Source: Bacteroidales bacterium UBA4231 (GTDB lineage: Bacteria; Bacteroidota; Bacteroidia; Bacteroidales; UBA932). Taken from it: DNA of 23,293 bases. A program made the translations under genes and the position numbers. A model generated the notes under the pieces. The model did no database searches. It was given only the letters and a program-made list of their open reading frames with translations, and had not been told where the DNA came from. The stretch lies in assembly GCA_002396335.1 (NCBI GenBank), contig DGXN01000029.1, positions 9,263 to 32,555 on the forward strand, in the 5' to 3' direction. Of this stretch, positions 9,130-16,978 are shown one piece after another; within the stretch, counting starts at the first letter, position 1, and every line of letters starts with the position of its first letter.

Positions 9130-10464
9130 TTACAGGTTGCGGACGGCAGCTTTGAACTGCTCGCCCCGGTCTTCGTAATTCTTGAACAGGTCGAAGCTGG
9201 CGCAGCAGGGGCTCAGGAGCACCACGTCGCCTGCCTCGGCCATCTTGGAGGCTTTCTCGACGGCTTCTTTGGCCGACAGGGCGTCCGTGATATTCTGGAC
9301 GATGGGCGAGAAAGCTGCATGGATCTTGGCGTTGTCTTTGCCCAGGCAGACGATGCCTTTCACCTTCTGTTTCACCAGCTCGTTCAGGACGCTGTAGTCG
9401 TTGCCTTTGTCCGTGCCGCCCACAATCCAGACGACCGGGCGCTTCTGGCATTCCAGGGCATACCAGGCACTGTCTACGTTGGTGGCCTTGGAGTCGTTGA
9501 TATACAGGACGTCCTTGATGCTCAGGACGGGCTCCAGGCGGTGTTCGATGGGCTGGAAAGAGGACAGGGACTTGCGGATGACCTCGTCTTCGATGCTGGT
9601 GACTTTGGCGGCGAGGGCGGCGGCCATGGAGTTGTAGATGTTGTGCTTCCCGCCCAGGGCAAGTTCTTCGAGGAACAGGTCGGTCTCCTTTTTGTCGTAG
9701 CGGAGCACCATCTTGTTTTCCCGGATAAAGGCGCCTTCTTTCACTTCTTTCTCCTGGGAAAAAGGCAGCATCTTGCACCGGAGGACAATCTTGGAGAGGT
9801 GCCCCACGGTGATCTCGTCGTCAGAGTCGAAGATGAAGCAGTCGTCCTGGGTGAGGTTCCGGGTGATGTTGAACTTGGCGGCCACGTAGTTTTCCATCTT
9901 GTGGTCGTAACGGTCCAGGTGGTCCGGGGTGATGTTGGTGATAATGGCGATGTCCGGACGGAAGTCATAGATGTCATCCAGCTGGAAACTGCTGATTTCC
10001 AGGACATAATAGTCAAAGTGCTCGGTGGCTACCTGATAGGCGTAGCTCTTGCCGATGTTGCCGCCCAGACCCACGTTGAGACCGGCGTTCTGCAGCAGAT
10101 AGTAAATCAGGGACGTGGTGGTGGTTTTTCCGTTGGAGCCGGTGATGCAAATCTTCTTCGCACTGTCATACCGGCTGGCGAATTCGATTTCCGAAACCAC
10201 GCGGATGCCCTTTTCCCGGATTTTCTGCACCATGGGCACCGTGCCGGGAATGCCGGGGCTCTTGACCACCTCGTCGGCATTGAGAATCAGGTCCTCGGTG
10301 TGCCGGCCCTCTTCGAAGGGGATGTCCCACTCGCGGAGGGTCTTGGCATACTGCTCCTTGATCTGTCCCTTGTCGGAGAGGAACACATCGAATCCTTTCA
10401 CTTTCGCCAGAACAGCGGCACCCACACCGCTTTCTGCTCCACCTAATACAACTACTCTTGACAT
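9130..10464 (-). CDS. murD: UDP-N-acetylmuramoyl-L-alanine--D-glutamate ligase
   Basis: MurD adds D-glutamate to UDP-MurNAc-L-Ala with ATP in the cytoplasm. The 444-residue product opens with VVVLGGAESGVGAAVLA (4-20), the N-terminal UDP-binding motif, and has SPGIPGTVP (69-77), typical of MurD. The P-loop GSNGKTTTT is at 109-117, and NITPDHLDRYDHKMENY is the central Mur-ligase segment. C-terminal motifs EHRLEPV, NDSKATNVDSAWYAL and SPCCASFDLFKNYEDRG are diagnostic for MurD. Length is normal. It begins 6 nt after mraY and ends 9 nt before ftsW, the usual order in Bacteroidota. Identification is secure. Confidence 0.97.
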   Translation of the reverse strand: MSRVVVLGGAESGVGAAVLAKVKGFDVFLSDKGQIKEQYAKTLREWDIPFEEGRHTEDLILNADEVVKSPGIPGTVPMVQKIREKGIRVVSEIEFASRYDSAKKICITGSNGKTTTTSLIYYLLQNAGLNVGLGGNIGKSYAYQVATEHFDYYVLEISSFQLDDIYDFRPDIAIITNITPDHLDRYDHKMENYVAAKFNITRNLTQDDCFIFDSDDEITVGHLSKIVLRCKMLPFSQEKEVKEGAFIRENKMVLRYDKKETDLFLEELALGGKHNIYNSMAAALAAKVTSIEDEVIRKSLSSFQPIEHRLEPVLSIKDVLYINDSKATNVDSAWYALECQKRPVVWIVGGTDKGNDYSVLNELVKQKVKGIVCLGKDNAKIHAAFSPIVQNITDALSAKEAVEKASKMAEAGDVVLLSPCCASFDLFKNYEDRGEQFKAAVRNL

Positions 10465-10470
10465 TTTTCT

Positions 10471-11763
10471 CTATCTGATTTTTAACAGGGCTAACGTACT
10501 TACGGCCAGGAGGATCCCCACAATCCAGAAGCGTACGGTAATCTTCGCTTCGTGCTGCGGCGGAACGGGTTTCGGGAAGATCACCGGACCGTCCGGCGCC
10601 TTCTTGTCCTGGTAATGGTGATGGAGCGGAGTCATGCTCCAGACCCGGTGGCCCACACCGGTCTTTTTCTTGGTATATTTGAACCAGAAGCGCTGTACGA
10701 GGACGGACAGGCTTTCGGCAAAGAATACTCCGCAAAGCAGCGGAATCAGCAGTTCCTTGCGCATCAGGACGGCGCTGACACCGATGATGCCGCCGATGGT
10801 GAGCGAGCCGGTGTCACCCATGAATACCTGGGCGGGGAAGGAGTTGTACCACAGGAAGCCGATCAGGGCGCCTACGAAAGCGCTCATGAAGATGGCGATC
10901 TCTCCGGACCCGGGTATATACATGATATTGAGGAAGTTGGAGTCGATCAGGTTGCCGCCGAGCCAGGCGATGATTCCCAGCACGACACCCACCACGGCCG
11001 ACGTGCCTGCCGCCAGGCCGTCCAGGCCGTCGGTCAGGTTGGTACCGTTGGAGCAGGCGGTGATGACAAGGACGATCATCAGCACGTAGATGGCCCATTT
11101 GGCATACCAGCCCCAGGCTCCTTTCACCGGAGACAGCCAGCGGTAGTCGAATTCATGGTTCTTCACGAAGGGAATGGTGGTCTTGGTGCTTTTCACTACG
11201 TCTTCCTGCACGTATCGGCCCGATGTGACGGTGGTTTCCGTCTCCAGGGTACGCTCGATGCTCTCCTTCACCTCCACTTTTTCCCGCACGACAATGTCCG
11301 GGCTCATCCAGACGGTGAGGCCGATCACGAAGCCCAGGGCAATCTGGCCCAGGAGCTTGCCTTTCTCGGACATGCCTTCCTTCCGATGCCGGAACACTTT
11401 GATATAGTCGTCCGCAAATCCCAGGGCTCCGCACCAGAGGGTGCTCAGCAGGAGCAGGAGGATATAGATATTGCTAAGGTCGCAGAACAGAAGGACGCCG
11501 CTCAGGATGCTCAGGATGATGATGACACCGCCCATGGTCGGGGTGCCTTTCTTCTGGATCTGTCCTTCCAGGCCCAGGTCGCGCACCGTTTCGCCAATCT
11601 GCAGGCGCTGGAGGAGGGCAATGATCTTTTTGCCGGCCACCAGGGCAACCAGAATGGCAGTGCCTGCAGTCATCATGGCGCGGAAACTCAGGTAATTCAT
11701 CAGGCCCATGCCGGGGAAGTCAATCCCGATGGACTCGAGATATTGGAACAGAAGATAGATCAT
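10471..11763 (-). CDS. mraY: Phospho-N-acetylmuramoyl-pentapeptide-transferase (lipid I synthase)
   Basis: MraY transfers phospho-MurNAc-pentapeptide to undecaprenyl phosphate, forming lipid I in the membrane. The 430-residue product has about ten transmembrane helices. Motifs in order are KKGTPTMGG (71-79), GFADDYIKV (115-123), NGTNLTDGLDGLAAGT (239-254), FMGDTGSL (314-321) and the HHH of PLHHHYQ (379-385). It is longer than the roughly 360-residue E. coli enzyme. Much of the difference is a hydrophilic insert of about 40 residues (154-195) after GLTVWMSP, plus a Pro-rich stretch after HHH. Longer MraY proteins are, to my knowledge, usual in Bacteroidota. Its ATG overlaps the murE stop by 4 nt (ATGA). 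Confidence 0.97.
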   Translation of the reverse strand: MIYLLFQYLESIGIDFPGMGLMNYLSFRAMMTAGTAILVALVAGKKIIALLQRLQIGETVRDLGLEGQIQKKGTPTMGGVIIILSILSGVLLFCDLSNIYILLLLLSTLWCGALGFADDYIKVFRHRKEGMSEKGKLLGQIALGFVIGLTVWMSPDIVVREKVEVKESIERTLETETTVTSGRYVQEDVVKSTKTTIPFVKNHEFDYRWLSPVKGAWGWYAKWAIYVLMIVLVITACSNGTNLTDGLDGLAAGTSAVVGVVLGIIAWLGGNLIDSNFLNIMYIPGSGEIAIFMSAFVGALIGFLWYNSFPAQVFMGDTGSLTIGGIIGVSAVLMRKELLIPLLCGVFFAESLSVLVQRFWFKYTKKKTGVGHRVWSMTPLHHHYQDKKAPDGPVIFPKPVPPQHEAKITVRFWIVGILLAVSTLALLKIR

Positions 11764-13166
11764 TGCAGCATCAGTTTGAAGGTTTCATTCACGATTTCTT
11801 TCTCGTCCAGGTGGTGTTTTTCATGGCCGATAATCTGGTAGTCCTCATGCCCTTTTCCGGCGAGGAGCACCGTGGCGCCCTGCGGCGCGGTGAGGATGGC
11901 GGTCCGGATGGCCTCCACCCGGTTGGTGATGACGATGGTTTTGGCCAGGCCCTTGACGCTCAGGCCGGCGCGGATGTCGGCGATGATGGCGTCGGGGTCT
12001 TCGGTACGGGGGTTGTCCGAGGTGATGACAATGCGGTCGGCCATTTTTTCGGCGATTCCGGCCATTTCCGGACGCTTGGTCTTGTCCCGGTCGCCGCCGC
12101 AGCCGAACAGGCAGATCAGTTCCCGCCCGGGGTCGATGGCGCGGAGGGTTCCCAGTACATTTTCCAAGGCATCGGGCGTATGGGCATAGTCGATGACCAC
12201 GGTCACTTCACGCGGACCTCTGAGGTTTTCCAGCCGTCCGGGGGCCGATTCCAGGCGGGAAAGGGCCACGAGGGTTTCGGTGGCGTCCGCACCCAGGCAT
12301 ATGGCTGCGGAATAGATGGCGAGGAGATTGTAGGCATTGTGAACGCCGATCAGGCGGACCCAGGTCTGTACGCCGTCCAGCGTAAGGAGCATGCCTTCGA
12401 AGCTCTGTTCCAGGATGCGGGCGGTGTGGTCTGCAAGGCCGCGGACGGAGTAGGTGACGACCTGTGCCTTGGTGTTCTGGACCATGACGGCGCCGTTCCG
12501 GTCGTCGGTATTGATGAGGGCGATGGCCTGGTCGGACAGATTGTCGAAGAAGAGCTTTTTGCAGCGGAGATACTCGGCGAAAGTCTTGTGGTAGTCCAGG
12601 TGGTCGTGCGTCAGGTTGGAGAAAATGCCCAGGCGGAACTGAAGGCCGGTGACGCGGTCCTGCTCCACGCCGATGGAACTCACCTCCATGAAGCAGTATT
12701 CGCAGCCTTCGTCCACCATCTGGGCGAGCAGCCGGTTCAGGGTGATGGGGTCGACGGTTGTATTGGCCGTTTCCAGACGGCGCGTCCCTACGTAGTTGGC
12801 GATGGTGGAAAGCAGGCCGCAGTGGTAGCCCAACTGCATGAACAGGTGGTATAGCAGCGTCACGGTGGTGGTTTTTCCATTGGTGCCGGTAATGCCTACG
12901 AGGGTGAGTTTTCCGGAGGGATGTCCGTAGAACTTGTCGGCAATCAGGGCCAGGTCCCGGCGGGAGGCGTCCACGACGGCGGCGGCCCCTGCGCCGATGG
13001 CCTGGGGGATGTAGTCGTGCCCGTCGGTGGTACAGCCTTTCACGGCCAGGAACAGGCTGCCCGGCGTGACGGTCCGGGAATCACTCGTGATGGCGGTGAT
13101 CTCGCTCTCCGGACTGCCGTTCAGAATGGTGGCTTCTGTACCTTGTATGAGTTCGCTCAGCTTCAT
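11760..13166 (-). CDS. murE: UDP-MurNAc-tripeptide synthetase, meso-diaminopimelate type
   Basis: MurE adds the third stem-peptide residue to UDP-MurNAc-L-Ala-D-Glu. The 468-residue product has the N-terminal SDSRTVTPGSLFLAVKG segment (28-44), P-loop GTNGKTTT (94-101), NLTHDHLDYH (184-193), DYAHTPDALENVL (326-338) and GCGGDRDKTKRP (355-366). The motif DNPR at 384-387 is the known signature of MurE enzymes that use meso-diaminopimelate rather than lysine. The cell wall is therefore probably A1-gamma, DAP-type. It overlaps ftsI upstream and mraY downstream by 4 nt each. murF, which would add D-Ala-D-Ala next, is not in this cluster. Identification is secure. Confidence 0.97.
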   Translation of the reverse strand: MKLSELIQGTEATILNGSPESEITAITSDSRTVTPGSLFLAVKGCTTDGHDYIPQAIGAGAAAVVDASRRDLALIADKFYGHPSGKLTLVGITGTNGKTTTVTLLYHLFMQLGYHCGLLSTIANYVGTRRLETANTTVDPITLNRLLAQMVDEGCEYCFMEVSSIGVEQDRVTGLQFRLGIFSNLTHDHLDYHKTFAEYLRCKKLFFDNLSDQAIALINTDDRNGAVMVQNTKAQVVTYSVRGLADHTARILEQSFEGMLLTLDGVQTWVRLIGVHNAYNLLAIYSAAICLGADATETLVALSRLESAPGRLENLRGPREVTVVIDYAHTPDALENVLGTLRAIDPGRELICLFGCGGDRDKTKRPEMAGIAEKMADRIVITSDNPRTEDPDAIIADIRAGLSVKGLAKTIVITNRVEAIRTAILTAPQGATVLLAGKGHEDYQIIGHEKHHLDEKEIVNETFKLMLQ

Positions 13167-15079
13167 TTCTCAGTGGTCTTTTTCATGTCCGGAACGGTGG
13201 CGACGGGGTGCAGGACCTCGGCCCAGTCACCGTCCAGGGCGTATATCTTGTCAACAATTTCCCGTACTGCAAGGGCCGGCATGGTGCCGCCGTAGAAACT
13301 CTTCCCGGAGAGGTAGGAGTATACAGTGACGAGGATGGTATATTTGGGGTCGTCGGCGGGGAAGAAGCCCACGAACGTACCCTGGTTCTTCTTTCGGCCC
13401 ATCGTGTCGTGATAGGGATCGGCGCTGCCTTTGCGCTCCTGCGGAGTCAGGACCACCTGTGCCGTTCCGGTCTTTCCGCACACCTGGAGTTTGGCCGACT
13501 TCAGGCGCGTCGCCGTACCGGTGTTCACCACGGCTTTGAGCGCCCTGGTGACCGTGTCGGCCGTAGCGGCGGAGCAGATGCTCTCGTTGAGGGCCGACGG
13601 GACGAACCGGCGCAGGACCTTTCCGTCTTTCTCGATGCTCTCCACCAGGTAGGGCTTCATCATCCGGCCTTTGTTGGCGATGCCGTTGTAGAAGGTGGCC
13701 ACATGCAGGGGCGTGACGCTGAGGCCGTATCCATAGGCGGTGGTTCCCAGGGTGGTCTTGGACCAGCCGGGGGTGCCGGGACGGTTCACGACGGGTTTTC
13801 CCAGGCCTGTGATGTCAAAGTCGAAGGCTTCTCCCAGCCGGTAGGAATAGATGTGGTCGAACATTTCCTGCGGCTGCTTGCCGTAGTAGTTTTCGGCCAG
13901 GTAGGTGAATACGTAGTTGGAGGAAATCTCGAAGCCGTGCATGACGGAGATTTCGCGCCGGCCGGTTTCCCGCTGGTAGTCCAGGATATGGACGTCCTGC
14001 CGATAGTTGGGGACGAAGCCGTTGTTGGTGGGGATGGTCTGCTCCAGGGACTGGACATACCCGTCTTCCACCAGGGAGAGAAGGGTGACGGTTTTCATGA
14101 CGGAGCCCTGTTCTCCCACTTCTCTCAGGACCAGGTTTTCCCGTTCCCAGAGGGTGGTCTGGGGCGTTTCTCCGCGGGAGAGGTTCACCATGGCGCGGAT
14201 GGCGCCGGTCTTGGCCTCCATGATGATGCAGATGCCGGCGCGGATGTCCTCGTTGGCGTTGATCTGGTTGCGGAGTGCCTTGTCGGCAATGTCCTGGAAG
14301 TCTACGTTGAGGGTGGTGCGGATGTCGTTGCCGTTCTGCACTTTCACGGAAGCGGAATCCAGGTCGCGGATCCAGCGTTTGTTGTCGGTGACGCGGCGCC
14401 ACTCGTAGCCTTCCCGGCCGTGGAGTTCGCTGTCGAAGCTGGATTCCAGGCCGATCCGGTTCTGCTCTTTTACATAGCCGATGACCCGTCGGGCGAGGGA
14501 GTCGTACGGATAGATGCGCTCTTCGTGCTCTTCCACGATGATGCCGCCGGTGTAGGGCCCTTCCTTGAACAGCGGGAAGGTCCTTACGCGCTGCAGGGTG
14601 CTCAGGTCGATGTTGCGCTGGATGCGGAGGTATCTGGCCCCTTTGTCGCGTCCTTCCAGGATGGCTTTTGCGTAAGCGTCGGCACTCTTGTCGCGGAATT
14701 CATTGCTCAGGTAGGTCGCAAGGTCGCGGGCTTTTGCGCGCCAGACCCTTTCCAGGCTGTCTTTCCCGGAATCCCGGTAGTCCTGCTTCCGTACGGTGCA
14801 GTCCATGTAAATGTCATACAGGGGGGCCGATATGGCCATCGGCCGTCCGTCCGTCGCCAGGATGCGGCCGCGGACAGGGGTCTCGATGTGCTTCTGCTCG
14901 GTGGGCCGGAACAGGCCGATGACCCGGTCGTCCACGGAGTAGGAGACCTGGATCTTGACAATCCAGACCAGGATCATGACGGACAGCGCCATGAAGAAGT
15001 AGGACAGGAAGAACATCACCACGTGGATTCTGTCGCGGTTTTCGATGTTGTCCTTTATTTCACTCTGGCGCTTTGTCAT
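13163..15079 (-). CDS. ftsI: Septal class B penicillin-binding protein (FtsI/PBP3), no PASTA domain
   Basis: FtsI is the D,D-transpeptidase that crosslinks septal peptidoglycan as partner of FtsW. The 638-residue product has a short N-terminus, one transmembrane anchor (about 19-41), and the class B pedestal beginning with RGRILATDGRPMA (70-82). In the transpeptidase domain the SxxK nucleophile motif is SVMK (S326, K329), SxN is SSN (386-388), and KTG is K536-T537-G538. All three active-site motifs are intact. The protein ends soon after the catalytic domain, with VPDM at 629-632 and then the stop. Bacteroidales homologues I recall are near 700 residues and end in a PASTA domain that starts in a similar way. 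It overlaps the ftsL-like gene and murE by 4 nt each. Confidence 0.95.
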   Translation of the reverse strand: MTKRQSEIKDNIENRDRIHVVMFFLSYFFMALSVMILVWIVKIQVSYSVDDRVIGLFRPTEQKHIETPVRGRILATDGRPMAISAPLYDIYMDCTVRKQDYRDSGKDSLERVWRAKARDLATYLSNEFRDKSADAYAKAILEGRDKGARYLRIQRNIDLSTLQRVRTFPLFKEGPYTGGIIVEEHEERIYPYDSLARRVIGYVKEQNRIGLESSFDSELHGREGYEWRRVTDNKRWIRDLDSASVKVQNGNDIRTTLNVDFQDIADKALRNQINANEDIRAGICIIMEAKTGAIRAMVNLSRGETPQTTLWERENLVLREVGEQGSVMKTVTLLSLVEDGYVQSLEQTIPTNNGFVPNYRQDVHILDYQRETGRREISVMHGFEISSNYVFTYLAENYYGKQPQEMFDHIYSYRLGEAFDFDITGLGKPVVNRPGTPGWSKTTLGTTAYGYGLSVTPLHVATFYNGIANKGRMMKPYLVESIEKDGKVLRRFVPSALNESICSAATADTVTRALKAVVNTGTATRLKSAKLQVCGKTGTAQVVLTPQERKGSADPYHDTMGRKKNQGTFVGFFPADDPKYTILVTVYSYLSGKSFYGGTMPALAVREIVDKIYALDGDWAEVLHPVATVPDMKKTTEK

Positions 15080-15417
15080 TTGCTTTTCACGATGGTTGCG
15101 GGTTCGGAGGGCAGGGTGGCTTCGGAACCCAGCTGTTTCAGGCGGATTTCAGCGGCGGATGCACTGTGCAGTTTCACCAGCGCCGCCTCTTTTTCTGCAT
15201 GGTGGATGCGGAGCCGCTCCAGCGCCACCTTGTTGTCTCCCACGCGGGCGAGGGTCTTGTCTACCTGCAGGCTCAGCAGGATGGTGGCCCACATCAGGAG
15301 GAACAGGTACATGATGTGCATGTAGTACTTGTCGACCCGGATGCGGAGGAGGAATTCGCCGCTGATGATGGCCCGGATGATGTTGCGCAGGGACAGGAAG
15401 AAACTCTTTACACTCAT
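15076..15417 (-). CDS. ftsL: FtsL-like small bitopic division protein
   Basis: The 113-residue product has a basic N-terminal cytoplasmic segment of about 32 residues and one transmembrane helix (about 33-51, MHIMYLFLLMWATILLSL). An extracytoplasmic stretch rich in Ala, Leu, Lys and Glu (55-95) fits a short coiled coil. This is the FtsL layout, and the gene sits exactly where ftsL is expected, between rsmH and ftsI, overlapping both by 4 nt (ATGA). FtsL pairs with FtsB and contacts FtsQ and the FtsW-FtsI synthase in model bacteria. Sequence similarity among FtsL proteins is very low, so the call rests on topology and position. In Bacteroidota this family is usually annotated as FtsL-like. Confidence 0.8.
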   Translation of the reverse strand: MSVKSFFLSLRNIIRAIISGEFLLRIRVDKYYMHIMYLFLLMWATILLSLQVDKTLARVGDNKVALERLRIHHAEKEAALVKLHSASAAEIRLKQLGSEATLPSEPATIVKSK

Positions 15418-16373
15418 TCCGCGGTCCTCCTCTGGGCTATCCGGAGCTTCGCGCTGCGGGCGCGGGTGTTCCTCTCGATTTCACTTTCGGCCGGGACGAT
15501 GGGCTTGCGGTTCACAGCTTCCAGGGGAGCCTGGGTGCGGCCGAAGACATCCTTCACCTCGGTTCCGTCAACATTTCCGGTCTTGATGTAGTTTTTGACC
15601 ATCCGGTCCTCCAGGCTGTGGTAGGTGATGACGACCAGGCGGCCGCCTTCCCGAAGGCTCCGGGTGGCTCCTTCCAGGAATTTCTCCAGGGAACGCATTT
15701 CCTGGTTTACCTCGATGCGGAAGGCCTGGTACACTTTGGCCAGGAGCTTATGCTCCGCTCCGCGGGGAAGCATCCGGGCAATGGCGCGGTCCAGGTCGCC
15801 GGTGGTGGCGAGGGACTGGGTCCCTCTGGCCTGCACGATGAGACGGGCCATCTGGCGGGCGCCGTCCACTTCGCCGTAAAGGCGGAGGATCCGCTCCAGG
15901 TCTTCTTCCGGGTAGGTGTTCACCACCTGGGCGGCGGTGAGCGCCGCTTCCTGGTTCATCCGCATATCGAGGGGGGCATCTTCGTAACGGAAGCTGAACC
16001 CGCGGCCGGCAGTGTCAAACTGGTGGCTGGAGACGCCCAGGTCGGCCAGGATGCCGTCGAACACGGCGTGTCCGATTGTATCCCGGCGCTCCGCCAACCC
16101 TTCGGAGGCGGAGTTGGCAAGTTGTGCGGCGTAGTTCTCGATGAAGCGGAAATTGTTGTGGATGAGGGTGAGCCGCGGGTCCTTGGGAGCCCGGGCTATG
16201 GCATCGATGTCACGATCGAAGGCGATGACGCGCCCGCCGTCGTGTAAGCGTGAAAGTAGGGAAGCGGTGTGTCCACCGCCTCCGAAAGTGGCATCGGCAT
16301 ATAATCCGTCGGGATTTGTGACAAGGGCGGAAATACTTTCCGCCAGCAGCACAGGGATATGATATTCGGACAT
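15414..16373 (-). CDS. rsmH: 16S rRNA (cytosine(1402)-N(4))-methyltransferase
   Basis: RsmH (MraW) methylates N4 of C1402 in the 16S rRNA decoding centre using SAM. The 319-residue product starts with YHIPVLLAESISAL and has the SAM-binding loop ADATFGGGGHT (26-36). It also has ILADLGVSSHQFD, GFSFRYEDAPLDMRM and YHSLEDRMVKNYI, and ends with the family-typical NTRARSAKLRIAQR. Length matches E. coli RsmH (about 313). It follows mraZ by 15 nt and overlaps the ftsL-like gene by 4 nt. A purine-rich GGGAGG lies 8-9 nt before the ATG, an unusually good Shine-Dalgarno for this group. Identification is secure. Confidence 0.97.
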   Translation of the reverse strand: MSEYHIPVLLAESISALVTNPDGLYADATFGGGGHTASLLSRLHDGGRVIAFDRDIDAIARAPKDPRLTLIHNNFRFIENYAAQLANSASEGLAERRDTIGHAVFDGILADLGVSSHQFDTAGRGFSFRYEDAPLDMRMNQEAALTAAQVVNTYPEEDLERILRLYGEVDGARQMARLIVQARGTQSLATTGDLDRAIARMLPRGAEHKLLAKVYQAFRIEVNQEMRSLEKFLEGATRSLREGGRLVVITYHSLEDRMVKNYIKTGNVDGTEVKDVFGRTQAPLEAVNRKPIVPAESEIERNTRARSAKLRIAQRRTAE

Positions 16374-16375
16374 GC

Positions 16376-16388
16376 TCGAGACCCTCCC
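16376..16388 (-). promoter_or_regulatory. Shine-Dalgarno-like site before rsmH
   Basis: On the minus strand the 15-nt mraZ-rsmH gap reads GGGAGGGTCTCGAGC and then ATG. GGGAGG is well spaced to act as a Shine-Dalgarno. Most starts in this window show none, so this may be a locally strong initiation site, or just a purine-rich gap. Confidence 0.4.
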
Positions 16389-16850
16389 TTACTTCTTGGA
16401 AGATAGTCTCGATGCGGTTTGTTTGAACTTCTCGTCGGAGAGAAGGTCGGCCTCACGGGCTTCGGATGCCCAGATCTGAAGCTTGTAGCCGACACCGCCG
16501 AATACTACCTCTTTGGTAATACCTGCACTTTCAAGCAACTCTGACGGGATGTTCAGCCGGCCCAGTTTTCCGTCCGGGACGATGGTGAAGACGCCGTCAT
16601 TGTACTTGGTCCAAAAGTCAGCGTCTTCTGTATTGAGTTCGGGGTCCAGGCCTTCCAGAACGAGGTCGCTCCGGCGAATCCACTCTTCGTACGCGAAGAC
16701 ATCCAGGCAGCGCTGCTGCACGTTCTTCTTGACGATGAGGGTCATATCCTCGACGCCGCCGCGTACCAGGGCATCACGGAAAATGGCAGGGAGCACGATG
16801 CGCCCCTTGTCATCTACCTTGCCTGTGGCTTTGCCGATAAATCTGACCAT
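16389..16850 (-). CDS. mraZ: Transcriptional regulator MraZ
   Basis: MraZ is an AbrB-fold DNA-binding protein, first gene of dcw clusters, known in E. coli and Mollicutes to bind repeats at its own promoter. The 153-residue product contains the two expected SpoVT-AbrB-like half domains. The first has VDDKGRIVLPAIFRDAL (12-28) and the second PDGKLGRLNIPSELLESAG (92-110), each with the conserved D-x-x-x-R pattern. Length is normal for the family. The C-terminus is Lys-rich. The gene is preceded by a Bacteroidota-type -7 box 36 nt before the ATG and by four phased decamers, which suggests autoregulation of the whole cluster (inference). It lies downstream of rpoN but is separated from it by a hairpin terminator. 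Confidence 0.95.
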   Translation of the reverse strand: MVRFIGKATGKVDDKGRIVLPAIFRDALVRGGVEDMTLIVKKNVQQRCLDVFAYEEWIRRSDLVLEGLDPELNTEDADFWTKYNDGVFTIVPDGKLGRLNIPSELLESAGITKEVVFGGVGYKLQIWASEAREADLLSDEKFKQTASRLSSKK

Positions 16851-16885
16851 AACCCTTGTTAACTTTCAACTTTCACGCTTGGTTA

Positions 16886-16893
16886 CAAAGGTA
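16886..16893 (-). promoter_or_regulatory. dcw operon promoter, Bacteroidota -7 box
   Basis: The minus strand reads TACCTTTG, an exact match to the Bacteroidota -7 consensus TAnnTTTG, with 35 nt between its last base and the mraZ ATG. No clear TTTG is seen about 19-21 nt upstream; that place is occupied by the third decamer of the phased repeat, TGTAATAAAA. A weak -33 element is common when an activator or repressor contributes. No other promoter-like box was recognised in the short gaps of the dcw cluster, so this is probably its main promoter. Confidence 0.7.
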
Positions 16894-16897
16894 CGAA

Positions 16898-16937
16898 AAG
16901 TTTTCCATTTTATTACACTTTCTTCCAAAATTTTCCA
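16898..16937 (-). repeat. Four phased decamers upstream of mraZ, candidate MraZ operator
   Basis: On the minus strand four exactly contiguous 10-nt units begin with TG: TGGAAAATTT (16937-16928), TGGAAGAAAG (16927-16918), TGTAATAAAA (16917-16908) and TGGAAAACTT (16907-16898). A related TTGAAAACTTTG (16949-16938) precedes them. The array ends 4 nt before the -7 box and covers the -33 region. A 10-bp period puts each unit on the same helical face. MraZ in other bacteria binds short G-rich direct repeats with about 10-bp spacing, so an operator is plausible. Phased A-tracts causing DNA curvature are an alternative reading of the same pattern. Confidence 0.5.
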
Positions 16938-16978
16938 CAAAGTTTTCAACAGACTGTGTTTCAATAAAAAGAAACCAC

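Noticed and set aside
9082..10446. Open frame of about 454 codons antisense to murD
   Set aside because: It is again a codon-bias shadow. murD is complete with all family motifs, and the antisense product has no recognisable features.
6280..12890. Recurrent GTGGTGGTTTTTCC-like sequence in murC (about 6285), murD (about 10119) and murE (about 12866)
   Set aside because: This is the minus-strand P-loop codons (GKTTT) of three homologous Mur ligases, not a mobile or regulatory repeat.
13208..15325. Long open frame of about 705 codons on the + strand across ftsI and the ftsL-like gene
   Set aside because: It lies antisense to two clearly recognised genes. The translation is Val/Gly/His/Asp-rich without any domain, as expected from the mirror of GC-rich codon usage.
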